Source of the DNA: Sphingomonas sp. 28-63-12 | Lineage (GTDB): Bacteria > Pseudomonadota > Alphaproteobacteria > Sphingomonadales > Sphingomonadaceae | Direction: 5' to 3' | DNA length: 64,000 nt | Assembly (NCBI GenBank): GCA_002281535.1 | Contig: NCGD01000008.1 | Location: forward strand, 1-64,000 | Part shown: piece after piece, positions 27,345 through 34,518 of the stretch | How positions within the stretch are numbered: the first letter of the stretch is position 1 | How the letters are laid out: every line of letters starts with the position of its first letter | The notes under the pieces: generated by a model | The model's input: the letters and a program-made list of their open reading frames with translations, nothing else | What the model was told of the DNA's origin: nothing | The model's database searches: none | Program-made: the position numbers and the translations under genes

Positions 27345-28307
27345 TTAATCCTCCAATATAACGGTGCCGCCAACGCCGCGGCTGAGTTCAGCGGCCCAAT
27401 CGGGCTGCGACTCTATCCGCGCGCGGACAGCAGCGGGCAAACGATGCGCGCGCGCCCCGCCCGGCGGGCTGCGTTCGATCTGGCGCAGCACGGCGCGGGC
27501 GGCAGCGCCGACCGGATCGATGCGCAGCAGTTCAGGCAACGACGCGCGCGGCCGCGGCCGGACGATCTGCAAAAAACCGAAACCATTGAGCGCGGTCCGC
27601 TCGAACGGCCCGGCCAGGGCCGGCGGCAGCGCGGCATCGATGGCCGCCGCCACTGCCTGGCGCGCGGCCTTGCCCTGGACACTCGGGAAATCGACGCCGA
27701 TCGAGCCGCCAAGGCCATGGCGGATCACCGCCTGCCCCACGGCGGTGGCGGCGGCGACGGCAAGGCTGTCGAGCGCGCCGGAGCCATCGACATCGAACAG
27801 CGTCATCGCCGGGGTCGGGCTCATCCGCAGCACGCCGCCGGGAAAGGCGATTTCGCCGTCCACGGCTTCCTCAAGCACTTCCGACCAGCCCGCCGCCTCA
27901 AGCGCATCGGCTTCGTGCGCGTGGCAACGCCGCACCGGCATCCCGCTTTCGGCGATCCGTTCGCGCAGATCGGGGCCGAGCGCGGGCAGCGCCCCGTCGG
28001 CCGCCACCACCGCGCGGGCGAGCTTGGCGCGGCCGTGCTCCGGAATCGCTTCGCGCACCAGCGTCACCAGCAAGGGCCGCCCGACGCTGAGGCCCGCCGG
28101 CACCGCGCCCAGCAACGCATCGCCGCTGCCATCGAGCAGGGCCACCCGGCCCTGCCGCCCCGGCAGTTGCTCGATCAGCCGCGCCTCGGCCACCGTGCCG
28201 ACCCGCAAGCTCCCCGCAAGCTCGATCCGTGCCTTGATGATCCGCCCGTCCGCGACCAGCGCGGCGCGCGCCTCGCCGATCCCGGCCTCATACAGCCACT
28301 CAGCCAC
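27345..28307 (-). CDS. ribonuclease E/G family protein (short, S1-less)
   Basis: 320 residues if translation starts at GTG 28307, which overlaps the maf stop (GTGGCTGA). It begins VAEWLYEAGIGEARAALV and contains FDVDGSGALDSLAVAA and GGSIGVDFPSVQGK, the remains of the catalytic DEAD/RNase E-G core with a metal-binding Asp. The large S1 insertion and C-terminal scaffold of RNase E are absent, as in the short RNase G-like proteins paired with Maf in sphingomonads. The catalytic competence of this short form is uncertain. Confidence 0.8.
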   Translation of the reverse strand: MAEWLYEAGIGEARAALVADGRIIKARIELAGSLRVGTVAEARLIEQLPGRQGRVALLDGSGDALLGAVPAGLSVGRPLLVTLVREAIPEHGRAKLARAVVAADGALPALGPDLRERIAESGMPVRRCHAHEADALEAAGWSEVLEEAVDGEIAFPGGVLRMSPTPAMTLFDVDGSGALDSLAVAAATAVGQAVIRHGLGGSIGVDFPSVQGKAARQAVAAAIDAALPPALAGPFERTALNGFGFLQIVRPRPRASLPELLRIDPVGAAARAVLRQIERSPPGGARAHRLPAAVRARIESQPDWAAELSRGVGGTVILED

Positions 28308-28902
28308 CGCACGTCCCGGCGCGCACGCCGGCGCTTTCCAGCAGCGCGCGCGTCTCGAACAGCGGCAGGCCGACCACGCCCGAATAGCTGCCCGACAGGA
28401 AGCGGACAAAGCCCTCCGCCAGGCCCTGGATCGCATAGCCGCCGGCTTTGCCCATCCCCTCGCCACAGGCGACGTACACATCGATCTCGGCCGCGCTCAG
28501 CCGCTTGAAGGTGACGATCGTGTCGGACACGCGGCTGCGCGGGCGGCCATCGTCGCCGATCACGCACACCGCCGAATAGCAATGATGCCGCCGCCCGGAG
28601 AGCAGGCCGAGCATCCGCCGCAGATCGGCTTCGTCGGCGGGCTTGGCGAGGATGCGGCGGCCGACCGCGACGGTGGTATCACCGGCGAGCACGACCTCGC
28701 CCGCCGCGCGCGGCACGGCCTGCGCCTTTTCGGTGGCGATGCGCAGCACATAATCGCGGGGCAGCTCGGCGGGGCGCGCATCCTCATCGATATCGGGCGC
28801 GGCGATGCGCGCGGGCACGATGCCGATCTGCGCGAGCAGCGACAAGCGGCGCGGCGACGAGGAGGCCAGAACCAGGGCTGGCGAAACGCGGGAATTCAAC
28901 AA
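28300..28902 (-). CDS. maf: Maf family nucleotide pyrophosphatase
   Basis: 200 residues. Family marks: LASSSPRRLSLLAQIG at the N-terminus, VLAGDTTVAVGRRILAKP around residue 72, SGRRHHCYSAV and KAGGYAIQGLAEGFVRFLSGSYSGVVGLPL. Maf proteins hydrolyse modified or canonical nucleoside triphosphates to monophosphates (house cleaning). The only usable start is TTG at 28902 (a second TTG follows directly). It overlaps the RNase E/G-family gene downstream and follows infA. Confidence 0.92.
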   Translation of the reverse strand: MLNSRVSPALVLASSSPRRLSLLAQIGIVPARIAAPDIDEDARPAELPRDYVLRIATEKAQAVPRAAGEVVLAGDTTVAVGRRILAKPADEADLRRMLGLLSGRRHHCYSAVCVIGDDGRPRSRVSDTIVTFKRLSAAEIDVYVACGEGMGKAGGYAIQGLAEGFVRFLSGSYSGVVGLPLFETRALLESAGVRAGTCGG

Positions 28903-28904
28903 GA

Positions 28905-29017
28905 CCGTTTGTCCTGAGTAGCCGCCGAGCCCGTCGAAGCGGCGTATCGAAGGACTGTTGCGCGGGGCGCGTCGATCCGGGCCTTCGACATGCTCAGTCC
29001 CGACGCCGCACGAACGG
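28905..29017. repeat. palindromic intergenic element (sphingomonad REP-like)
   Basis: Between infA and maf, GTCCTGAGTA and CGTATCGAAGGACT on one side are partly mirrored by CCTTCGACATGCTCAGTCC and CGAACGG on the other. Such 'cgaagg/ctcag' blocks are familiar as dispersed intergenic repeats in sphingomonad genomes; this is recognition from memory, and only one copy was seen in this window. It could fold into a long mRNA hairpin. Confidence 0.5.
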
Positions 29018-29028
29018 ACGGGTACGCA

Positions 29029-29247
29029 TCACTTGAAGCGGTAGGTGATCCGCCCCTTGGTCAGGTCATAGGGGGTCAGCTCGACAAGCACCTCATCCCC
29101 CACCAGCACGCGAATGCGGTTCTTGCGCATCTTGCCGGCGGTGTGGCCAAGGATTTCATGATCATTTTCAAGCTTCACGCGGAACATGGCGTTGGGCAAA
29201 AGCTCCACCACCTGGCCGCGCATTTCGAGCAATTCTTCTTTTGCCAA
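29029..29247 (-). CDS. infA: translation initiation factor IF-1
   Basis: 72 residues, [20 protein letters not shown] through [12 protein letters not shown], the complete canonical IF-1 OB fold that binds the ribosomal A site. The codon at the usual Met1 position is TTG (29245-29247), not ATG, preceded by AGAGG 4-5 nt upstream. The frame stays open upstream through the whole DUF2283 gene with no stop, so a DUF2283-IF-1 fusion of 140 residues is also possible. The identity is certain; which start is used is not. Confidence 0.93.
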   Translation of the reverse strand: MAKEELLEMRGQVVELLPNAMFRVKLENDHEILGHTAGKMRKNRIRVLVGDEVLVELTPYDLTKGRITYRFK

Positions 29248-29451
29248 ACAAACCTCTAGGGGCAGCGACAGGGTTTCGAGCGTCGAGAGATCGAGCTTGC
29301 CCGATGCCTGATCGATATCGAACCCCACCACCGTGCCCGCCGCATCGAAATCGGCATTCAGGCCATCGGCGATCTCCCGAGTCTCGACGCCGGGCGATGA
29401 TTTCAGCTCGATATAAAGGCTGTCGGTTTCCGGATAATAATGCAGCTTCAT
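29248..29451 (-). CDS. DUF2283 domain, in frame with infA (no own stop codon)
   Basis: The ~68 codons from ATG 29451 encode [57 protein letters not shown], a complete DUF2283 domain. Members are small beta-rich proteins often paired with a DUF4258-type gene in toxin-antitoxin-like arrangements. Here the domain runs directly into IF-1 without a stop codon. Its start overlaps the stop of the upstream DUF4258-like gene (ATGA). Either a bifunctional 140-aa fusion is made, or IF-1 is re-initiated at the internal TTG. Confidence 0.75.
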
Positions 29452-29699
29452 GGTGCATCCTCGCGAAAATTGCGGTCGATGAAGGCGTTGTGGAGGGTCG
29501 ATCCGTCATCCAGTGTTACCACACGCAAGATGCGCGTTTCGACCTCATTCGGCAAGATCACCCGCCCCCAATGGCGGATTCGCCCGTCGGGCTGCACCAC
29601 GACAAGGATCGGATAGGCAACAACGGCCCGGCACATTTCAATGGATAGATAAGCGCGTTTGCGCAGCACCTGTTCGATGAAATAGCGGGTCGTGGTCAT
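29448..29699 (-). CDS. DUF4258-like small protein (toxin-like partner of DUF2283)
   Basis: 83 residues. The core [19 protein letters not shown] and [21 protein letters not shown] matches the DUF4258-like family, small RelE/BrnT-like folds commonly encoded immediately before DUF2283 genes. The 4-nt overlap with the DUF2283 start supports a coupled pair. A toxin function is an inference from family pairing; no catalytic residue can be assigned with certainty. Confidence 0.6.
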   Translation of the reverse strand: MTTTRYFIEQVLRKRAYLSIEMCRAVVAYPILVVVQPDGRIRHWGRVILPNEVETRILRVVTLDDGSTLHNAFIDRNFREDAP

Positions 29700-29893
29700 G
29701 GCATTGCTGCGTCGTCGTCATCATCCTTGGGTCGATCCCGGCCCGAAATTGGAAGGGGCAATGGGCTTGGGTCCCAGGTTCGAACAAACACCCCACCGCT
29801 TTTTACCGGAGGCGGTTCCGACAGCTGCGAACGGCCACGCTTACGGGCGGTTGCGAGCGTTGCTCCCGCTCGCGTAGCCGCCTCACTGGTTGC
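29700..29893. other. intergenic region with one hairpin
   Basis: No convincing gene. GCGAGCG (29853-29859) pairs with CGCTCGC (29867-29873) around 7 nt, about 20 nt beyond the stop of the small minus-strand gene at 29894; no U-tract follows on either strand. A GGTTCGAAC string near 29776 resembles a tRNA T-loop but lacks any other tRNA part. Confidence 0.4.
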
Positions 29894-30094
29894 CTAGTGT
29901 CGCTCAAGTCTAATGCTGATAATAGCCTGTTCATCAACAAGGAACGTTTTCGATCCGGTTCGAAGCTGGCACCAATCCAGCGATCCCGCTCCCATCATCT
30001 TCCGGATCGAGGCGACACTGACGCCAGCAAGTTTCGCGGCATAAGGGATGCGAAGCCAGAAGCGACCATCGATTTCGTAGCGCTGCTTGATCAT
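29894..30094 (-). CDS. small helix-turn-helix-like protein
   Basis: 66 residues. IPYAAKLAGVSVASIRKMMGAGSLDWCQLRTGSKTFLVDEQ has the spacing of an excisionase/MerR-type winged helix: helix, AGVS turn, recognition helix, then a wing with a Lys/Thr strand. It lies 58 bp beyond the end of the DNA methyltransferase gene on the same strand. Length and motif favour a real gene but there is no independent support. A regulatory or accessory DNA-binding role is inferred. Confidence 0.5.
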   Translation of the reverse strand: MIKQRYEIDGRFWLRIPYAAKLAGVSVASIRKMMGAGSLDWCQLRTGSKTFLVDEQAIISIRLERH

Positions 30095-30152
30095 GGCAGG
30101 CCGATCAGCGCGCTCTCATAAGCGGAAGCCGTGTGGTTCAGTCGGAGGCGTC

Positions 30153-31718
30153 TCAAAACAATTTGTCCTGCGCCCCCGCCTGATGGCTGGCCCTCGTCTC
30201 GACGCGCGGGGCCTTGCGATTGGGGCTCACGACCGGCGGGAGTTTGGGGGCGCGGTCCTGGAACAATTCCGCCAGCGTGAAAGTCTGGAGCGCGGGAAAG
30301 CGGCCCCAGTCGGTCTCGATCAGGCCGTGGCTGGCGGCTTCCTCGGTCATCCCCTTGGTGGGCAGGGCCGCGCACACGAACAGGCCCAGCTTGTGGCCGT
30401 CGCGCGCCATTACCCGGCCAAGGTCGCGGACCATGCCGGGGTTGACGTTGCCGCCCGCCTTGACGCTGATGACGCCGGTTTCGGTCTGGCCGCCGTCGCC
30501 GACATAATAGAAATAGCCGTCGACGCCCTTGTCGCCGCCCTTCTTGTCGGCCAGCCGCTGCGCCGAGGCGAGGTCGCGCGGGGAGCCGATCGTCTCCCAC
30601 AAAGCTTCGCGCTTACCATCGGCATTATAGCCTTCGTTCATTCGCTTTTCGATGAGGCCGATCGCGAGATGAGTGACGTCGATGCCGATCCAGCCGCGCC
30701 CCAGCTTTTGCGCGGCATCGACCGCGGTGCCGCAGCCGCAAAAGGGATCGAGCACGACATCGCCGGGATTGGACGAAGCAGCGATGATGCGTTCGAGCAG
30801 CGCGCGGGGTTTTTGGGTGGGGTAGCCGAGCGCTTCCTTCGATCGATTGTTGATGACTGGCAGATCGGTCCAGAGATTTTGAACTGGCACGCCCTGCATC
30901 TCATCAAGGTACCGCTTGTATTGCGGCACGGCGCCAGGCCGGGTTTGGATAATCCGACCAGCAGCGATCAACTCGTCCATCCGGGCCTTGGAGTATCTCC
31001 AATGCCGCGACACTCCCATAACCTCGTAGAAGGGGTTGCCCTTGTCCGCGCCACCCGGCCCTTGGATGTTATCGAGCCGATATCGACGACCATCAGGATC
31101 GACCCGTCTATAATCGCGGTCGACGTATGAGCTATCGTATTCGGTGTAGAGCGGGTTCCAAGTGCGCCCCTCAGACTTGGAGTAGAAAAATATGGTATCG
31201 GTCTGACGACCGAAATGCTTGGCCCCCTGCTTCGCGTCATTATGTGCGTACGAACGCTTCCAGATAATTTCGTTGACGTAGCACTCCTGCCCAAACACTG
31301 CGTCCAGCACCAGCTTTAGATAGTGGCTCGCGGTCGGGTCGCAGTGGAGGTAAAGGCTGCCCGTTGGCTTGAGCACGCGGTGCAGTTCCTGCAACCGCAC
31401 CGCCATCATCGCGAGATAGGCCATCATCGCATTCTCGCCGATCGCGGTCTTCATCGCCTGCATCAACACGTGGAGCTTGTGATTGCCGCTCGCGGTGATG
31501 TCCATCAGCGCTACGGACGCGCTCGGCCCCCACGCCCAGGTATCGTCGAACGCCTCGATACTCGCATCCGCACCCGCCCCCGCCGGTGATTTGAACAGGA
31601 TGTTGTAGCTGGCGTTCGAATTGAACGGCGGGTCGAGATAGATCAGGTCGACACTCGCATCGGCAATATGCTGGCGCAGCACGTCGAGATTGTCGCCATA
31701 ATAAAGTCGGTTGGTCAT
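30153..31718 (-). CDS. site-specific DNA methyltransferase with nuclease-like C-terminal domain
   Basis: 521 residues from ATG 31718 (MTNRLYYGDNLDVLRQ); the frame is open further upstream but that part overlaps the formylglycine-type gene. Residues 29-32 are the DPPF catalytic motif; the SAM-binding motif DPFCGCGTAVDAAQKLG lies C-terminal, giving a beta-class amino-methyltransferase that makes N6-methyladenine or N4-methylcytosine. After residue ~400 an extra domain reads GDKGVDGYFYY and GVISVKAGGNVNPGMVRDL, which resembles an Mrr/PD-(D/E)xK nuclease core. No separate restriction gene is nearby. Confidence 0.85.
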   Translation of the reverse strand: MTNRLYYGDNLDVLRQHIADASVDLIYLDPPFNSNASYNILFKSPAGAGADASIEAFDDTWAWGPSASVALMDITASGNHKLHVLMQAMKTAIGENAMMAYLAMMAVRLQELHRVLKPTGSLYLHCDPTASHYLKLVLDAVFGQECYVNEIIWKRSYAHNDAKQGAKHFGRQTDTIFFYSKSEGRTWNPLYTEYDSSYVDRDYRRVDPDGRRYRLDNIQGPGGADKGNPFYEVMGVSRHWRYSKARMDELIAAGRIIQTRPGAVPQYKRYLDEMQGVPVQNLWTDLPVINNRSKEALGYPTQKPRALLERIIAASSNPGDVVLDPFCGCGTAVDAAQKLGRGWIGIDVTHLAIGLIEKRMNEGYNADGKREALWETIGSPRDLASAQRLADKKGGDKGVDGYFYYVGDGGQTETGVISVKAGGNVNPGMVRDLGRVMARDGHKLGLFVCAALPTKGMTEEAASHGLIETDWGRFPALQTFTLAELFQDRAPKLPPVVSPNRKAPRVETRASHQAGAQDKLF

Positions 31719-31753
31719 GGCGCATTTCTGCCCGAGCAGGACGGGATAGTCCA

Positions 31754-32797
31754 TCACCTGCGGGCAGCGGGGCGCATTCCCGCCTGGTCGCGCGCGCGCG
31801 TGTCCGCAACAGCAGTCACCAGCCGCACCCCGACATGGTTTGCGCCCAGCCCGCCTTCCTGGAATTGCCGGGCCGAGGGGCGATAGCGCGCGCAGTAATT
31901 GGCGGCGCACAGATAGGATCCGCCCTTGATCACATGGCTGCCGCCTGTGTCCGTCGCTGTCGGATCGGCGCCCTTCGTGGCGGGCTCGCTGGTCCATTCC
32001 CAGACATTGCCGATCATGTCGTACAGCCCGAAGGCGTTGGGCGGAAAACAGCCCACCGGCGCGCGGGTGGTGAAGCCGTCCAGCCCCAGATCGCGGCGCG
32101 GGAACACGCCCTGATAATAATTGGCCTGCGGGGTGCCCGCCTTGTCCACCGGCTCGGGCAGCGCCGGCTGGCCGGCGCGGGCAGCATATTCCCATTGCGC
32201 CTCGCTCGGCAGCGCCTTGCCCGCCCAGCGCGCATAAGCCTGCGCGTCTTCATAGGCGATCTGCACCACCGGATCGCGATCCTTGCCGGCGATCGATTCG
32301 GCCGGGCCCGACGGGTGCCGCCACTGCGCGCCCGGCACCCAGCGCCACCAGCGTGGGTCCTGCGCATCGGGCACGGTGAACACCGCCGATCCCGGCTGGC
32401 CCATTTCGGGCGGCGCGCCGGGCAGCGGCGGCGGCGTGCGTTCCGCCATGGTGCGATAGCCGGTTGCCGCCACGAAGCGGGCGAATTCGGCATTGGTCAG
32501 TTCATGCGTATCGATGCGAAAACTATCGACATGCACGCGGCGGGGCGGGCCCTCTTCGGGATAATGGGGATCGGCGCCCATGATGAAATCACCGGCCGGC
32601 AGCGTCACCATCGCCGGCCCGGCCAGCGGCGGGCAGCGGCGGGCGGGCGGCGCATCGGCCGGATCGGGCGCGGCCGAGCAGGCGGCGAGCAGCAGCGCCG
32701 CGCCGATCGCCCCCGCCCCCGCGGCGCGACGACGCGCGCGCCCCGTTAGCCCTGGCACTGGCACGCGCACTGGCGCTGGCACTTTATTCGCTGGCAT
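31754..32797 (-). CDS. formylglycine-generating-enzyme (SUMF1) family lipoprotein
   Basis: 347 residues from ATG 32797; an upstream in-frame start at 32896 would place 33 extra residues before a signal sequence. A lipobox LLAAC follows a basic-hydrophobic signal. The FGE-sulfatase domain follows: MVTLPAGDFIMGADPHYPEEGP, THELTNAEFARFV, FGLYDMIGNVWEWTSEP. The GGSYLCAANYCARYRPSAR motif keeps both Cys of the copper-binding pair used by true FGE. The family converts a sulfatase Cys to formylglycine; no sulfatase is in this window. It is placed 35 bp before the methyltransferase on the same strand. Confidence 0.87.
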   Translation of the reverse strand: MPANKVPAPVRVPVPGLTGRARRRAAGAGAIGAALLLAACSAAPDPADAPPARRCPPLAGPAMVTLPAGDFIMGADPHYPEEGPPRRVHVDSFRIDTHELTNAEFARFVAATGYRTMAERTPPPLPGAPPEMGQPGSAVFTVPDAQDPRWWRWVPGAQWRHPSGPAESIAGKDRDPVVQIAYEDAQAYARWAGKALPSEAQWEYAARAGQPALPEPVDKAGTPQANYYQGVFPRRDLGLDGFTTRAPVGCFPPNAFGLYDMIGNVWEWTSEPATKGADPTATDTGGSHVIKGGSYLCAANYCARYRPSARQFQEGGLGANHVGVRLVTAVADTRARDQAGMRPAARR

Positions 32798-32959
32798 CTG
32801 GCTGTCCCACCCGGCAATCAGGGGCATCCCTAGCCGGTGGACAACCGTAACGCATCTCCCCTTTGCACCGAATAAGCGCGTATCGGGCACCTCCATCCCC
32901 GCCCGCCCCCGCTTCCCTTGCGCTATCCCCGTTCACGCACCCCGACAGGAGCCGCCCGC

Positions 32960-33775
32960 ATGACGATCCCCCGATTGGCCCTGGCCGCGCTGGCGGCGAC
33001 GATGCTGGTGGCGCCCCCGGCGGCGCAAGCCGCGCCCAAGGCGCAGCTGATCGCGCGCTGGCAGCAGAGCGGCACCGGGCTGGCGGTCGACTATGCCGGC
33101 TGGGGCGCGTTTCTTGATCGCTATGGCAGCCGGCTGGCGGGCGGGCGCACCGTGCTGGCCTATGGGCGCGTCTCGGCGGCGGACAAGGCCGCGCTGAGCG
33201 CGACGGTCAGTCATCTGGCCGCGATCGATGTCGATCGGCTGACGCGGGTGCAGCAGCACGCTTATTGGATCAACCTGTACAATGCCCTGACGATCCAGGT
33301 GGTGCTGGGCGCCTATCCGGTCAGTTCGATCCTCAATATCAAGGACGGGCTGTTCCCGACGGGGCCGTGGGACCGCAAGGTCGTGACGGTCAAGGGGATG
33401 ACGCTGAGCCTCAACGATATCGAACACGGCATCCTGCGGCCGATCTTCCGGGACCCGCGCACCCATTTCGCGATCAACTGCGCGTCGGTCGGCTGCCCCA
33501 ATCTGGCGCTGACCCCCTATGAGGCGAGCCGGCTGGACGCGCAGCTTGATGCGGCAGCGCGCGGCTATGTCAACGATCCGCGCGGCTTCCGGCTGAAGGG
33601 CACACGGCTGATCGCCTCGCAGATCTTCGATTGGTATGGCGTCGATTTTGGCGGGCCAAAGGGCGTGCTGGGCTTTGCGCGCCGCTTTGCCGATGCGGGC
33701 ACTGCCCGGATGCTCGGCAACCGCGCGACCATCGACGGCTATGATTATGATTGGTCGCTCAACGAAGCACGCTAA
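32960..33775 (+). CDS. exported DUF547 domain protein
   Basis: 271 residues from ATG 32960, chosen because ACAGGAG precedes it and it opens directly with a signal peptide (RLALAALAATMLVAPPAAQAA). The DUF547 domain includes YWINLYNALTIQVVL, NIKDGLF, IEHGILRPIFRDPRTHFAINCASVGCPNL and a final DYDWSLN. The conserved NC-x3-GCP segment is intact. DUF547 proteins are periplasmic and of unknown biochemical role. They are often encoded beside VTT and pyridine-nucleotide oxidoreductase genes, as here. Confidence 0.9.
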   Translation: MTIPRLALAALAATMLVAPPAAQAAPKAQLIARWQQSGTGLAVDYAGWGAFLDRYGSRLAGGRTVLAYGRVSAADKAALSATVSHLAAIDVDRLTRVQQHAYWINLYNALTIQVVLGAYPVSSILNIKDGLFPTGPWDRKVVTVKGMTLSLNDIEHGILRPIFRDPRTHFAINCASVGCPNLALTPYEASRLDAQLDAAARGYVNDPRGFRLKGTRLIASQIFDWYGVDFGGPKGVLGFARRFADAGTARMLGNRATIDGYDYDWSLNEAR

Positions 33776-33791
33776 GGGAAGCACGCTAAGG
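33764..33791. repeat. 14-bp tandem duplication across the DUF547 stop codon
   Basis: GAAGCACGCTAAGG occurs twice head to tail; each copy contains the TAA stop in frame. The second TAA is a backup stop. It mirrors the duplication found at the end of yacG. Confidence 0.95.
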
Positions 33792-33819
33792 GACGGGCGA
33801 ACGCGATGGGGGAAGTGCG

Positions 33820-34518
33820 ATGCTGAAGAGATTTGGGCCGCTGATCGTGCTGGTGGCGATCGCCGCCGTGTTCTTTGCGCTGGGCGGGCAGCATTATGTG
33901 ACGCTCGATGCGCTGCGCGACAATCGCCAGGCCCTGCTCGATGTCGTGGCGCGCAATCCGCTTGGCTCGGCGCTGGCGCTGGTCGGCATGTATGCGGCGC
34001 TGGTCGCGATCTCCTTTCCGGGCGCGAGTTTGCTGACGATTGCGGCAGGGCTGTTCTTCGGCACGCTGGTCGGCGGCAGCCTGGTCGTGGTCGGCGCGAC
34101 GATGGGCGCGACGATCGTATTCCTGATCGCGCGCAATGCCTCGGGCGATGCGCTGCGCAAGCGGATCGGCAGCTGGGGCGAAAAGCTCGCCGACGGGTTC
34201 CAGCAGAACGCGTTCAGTTACCTGATGCTGCTGCGGTTGCTGCCGGTGGCGCCGTTCTGGCTGGTCAATATCGTGCCGGCATTGTTCGGGGTGAAGTTGC
34301 GCGATTATGTGCTGGCCACCGCGATCGGCATCATTCCCGGCACCTTCGTCTATGCCTCGATCGGTGCGGGCGCGGGCGCGGTGCTGGCGGCGGGGCAGGA
34401 ATTGAACCTGCGCGGCGCGCTGCTCAAGCCTGAGGTGATCGGGCCGATCCTGGGCCTCGCCGCGCTGTCGCTGATCCCGATCCTGTACAAGAAATTCCGC
34501 AAGGAGCCGGTGGCATGA
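33820..34518 (+). CDS. VTT-domain (TVP38/TMEM64, DedA-like) membrane protein
   Basis: 232 residues with about five hydrophobic segments. Family motifs are FPGASLLTIAAGLFFG, VGATMGATIVFLIARNASG, LMLLRLLPVAPFWLVNIVPALFGV and IGIIPGTFVYASIGAG. VTT proteins are inner-membrane proteins linked to lipid scrambling or small-molecule transport. GGGGAAG lies just upstream of the ATG. It follows DUF547 by 44 bp and overlaps the FAD oxidoreductase start (ATGA), a gene order common in proteobacteria. Confidence 0.92.
   Translation: MLKRFGPLIVLVAIAAVFFALGGQHYVTLDALRDNRQALLDVVARNPLGSALALVGMYAALVAISFPGASLLTIAAGLFFGTLVGGSLVVVGATMGATIVFLIARNASGDALRKRIGSWGEKLADGFQQNAFSYLMLLRLLPVAPFWLVNIVPALFGVKLRDYVLATAIGIIPGTFVYASIGAGAGAVLAAGQELNLRGALLKPEVIGPILGLAALSLIPILYKKFRKEPVA

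Noticed and set aside
27246-28917. Long plus-strand frames opposite the RNase E/G and maf genes
   Set aside because: The minus-strand products show clear family motifs; the plus-strand translations are Arg/Ala-rich shadows.
29770-29800. GGTTCGAAC string resembling a tRNA T-loop
   Set aside because: No pairing stem, acceptor arm or anticodon arm around it.
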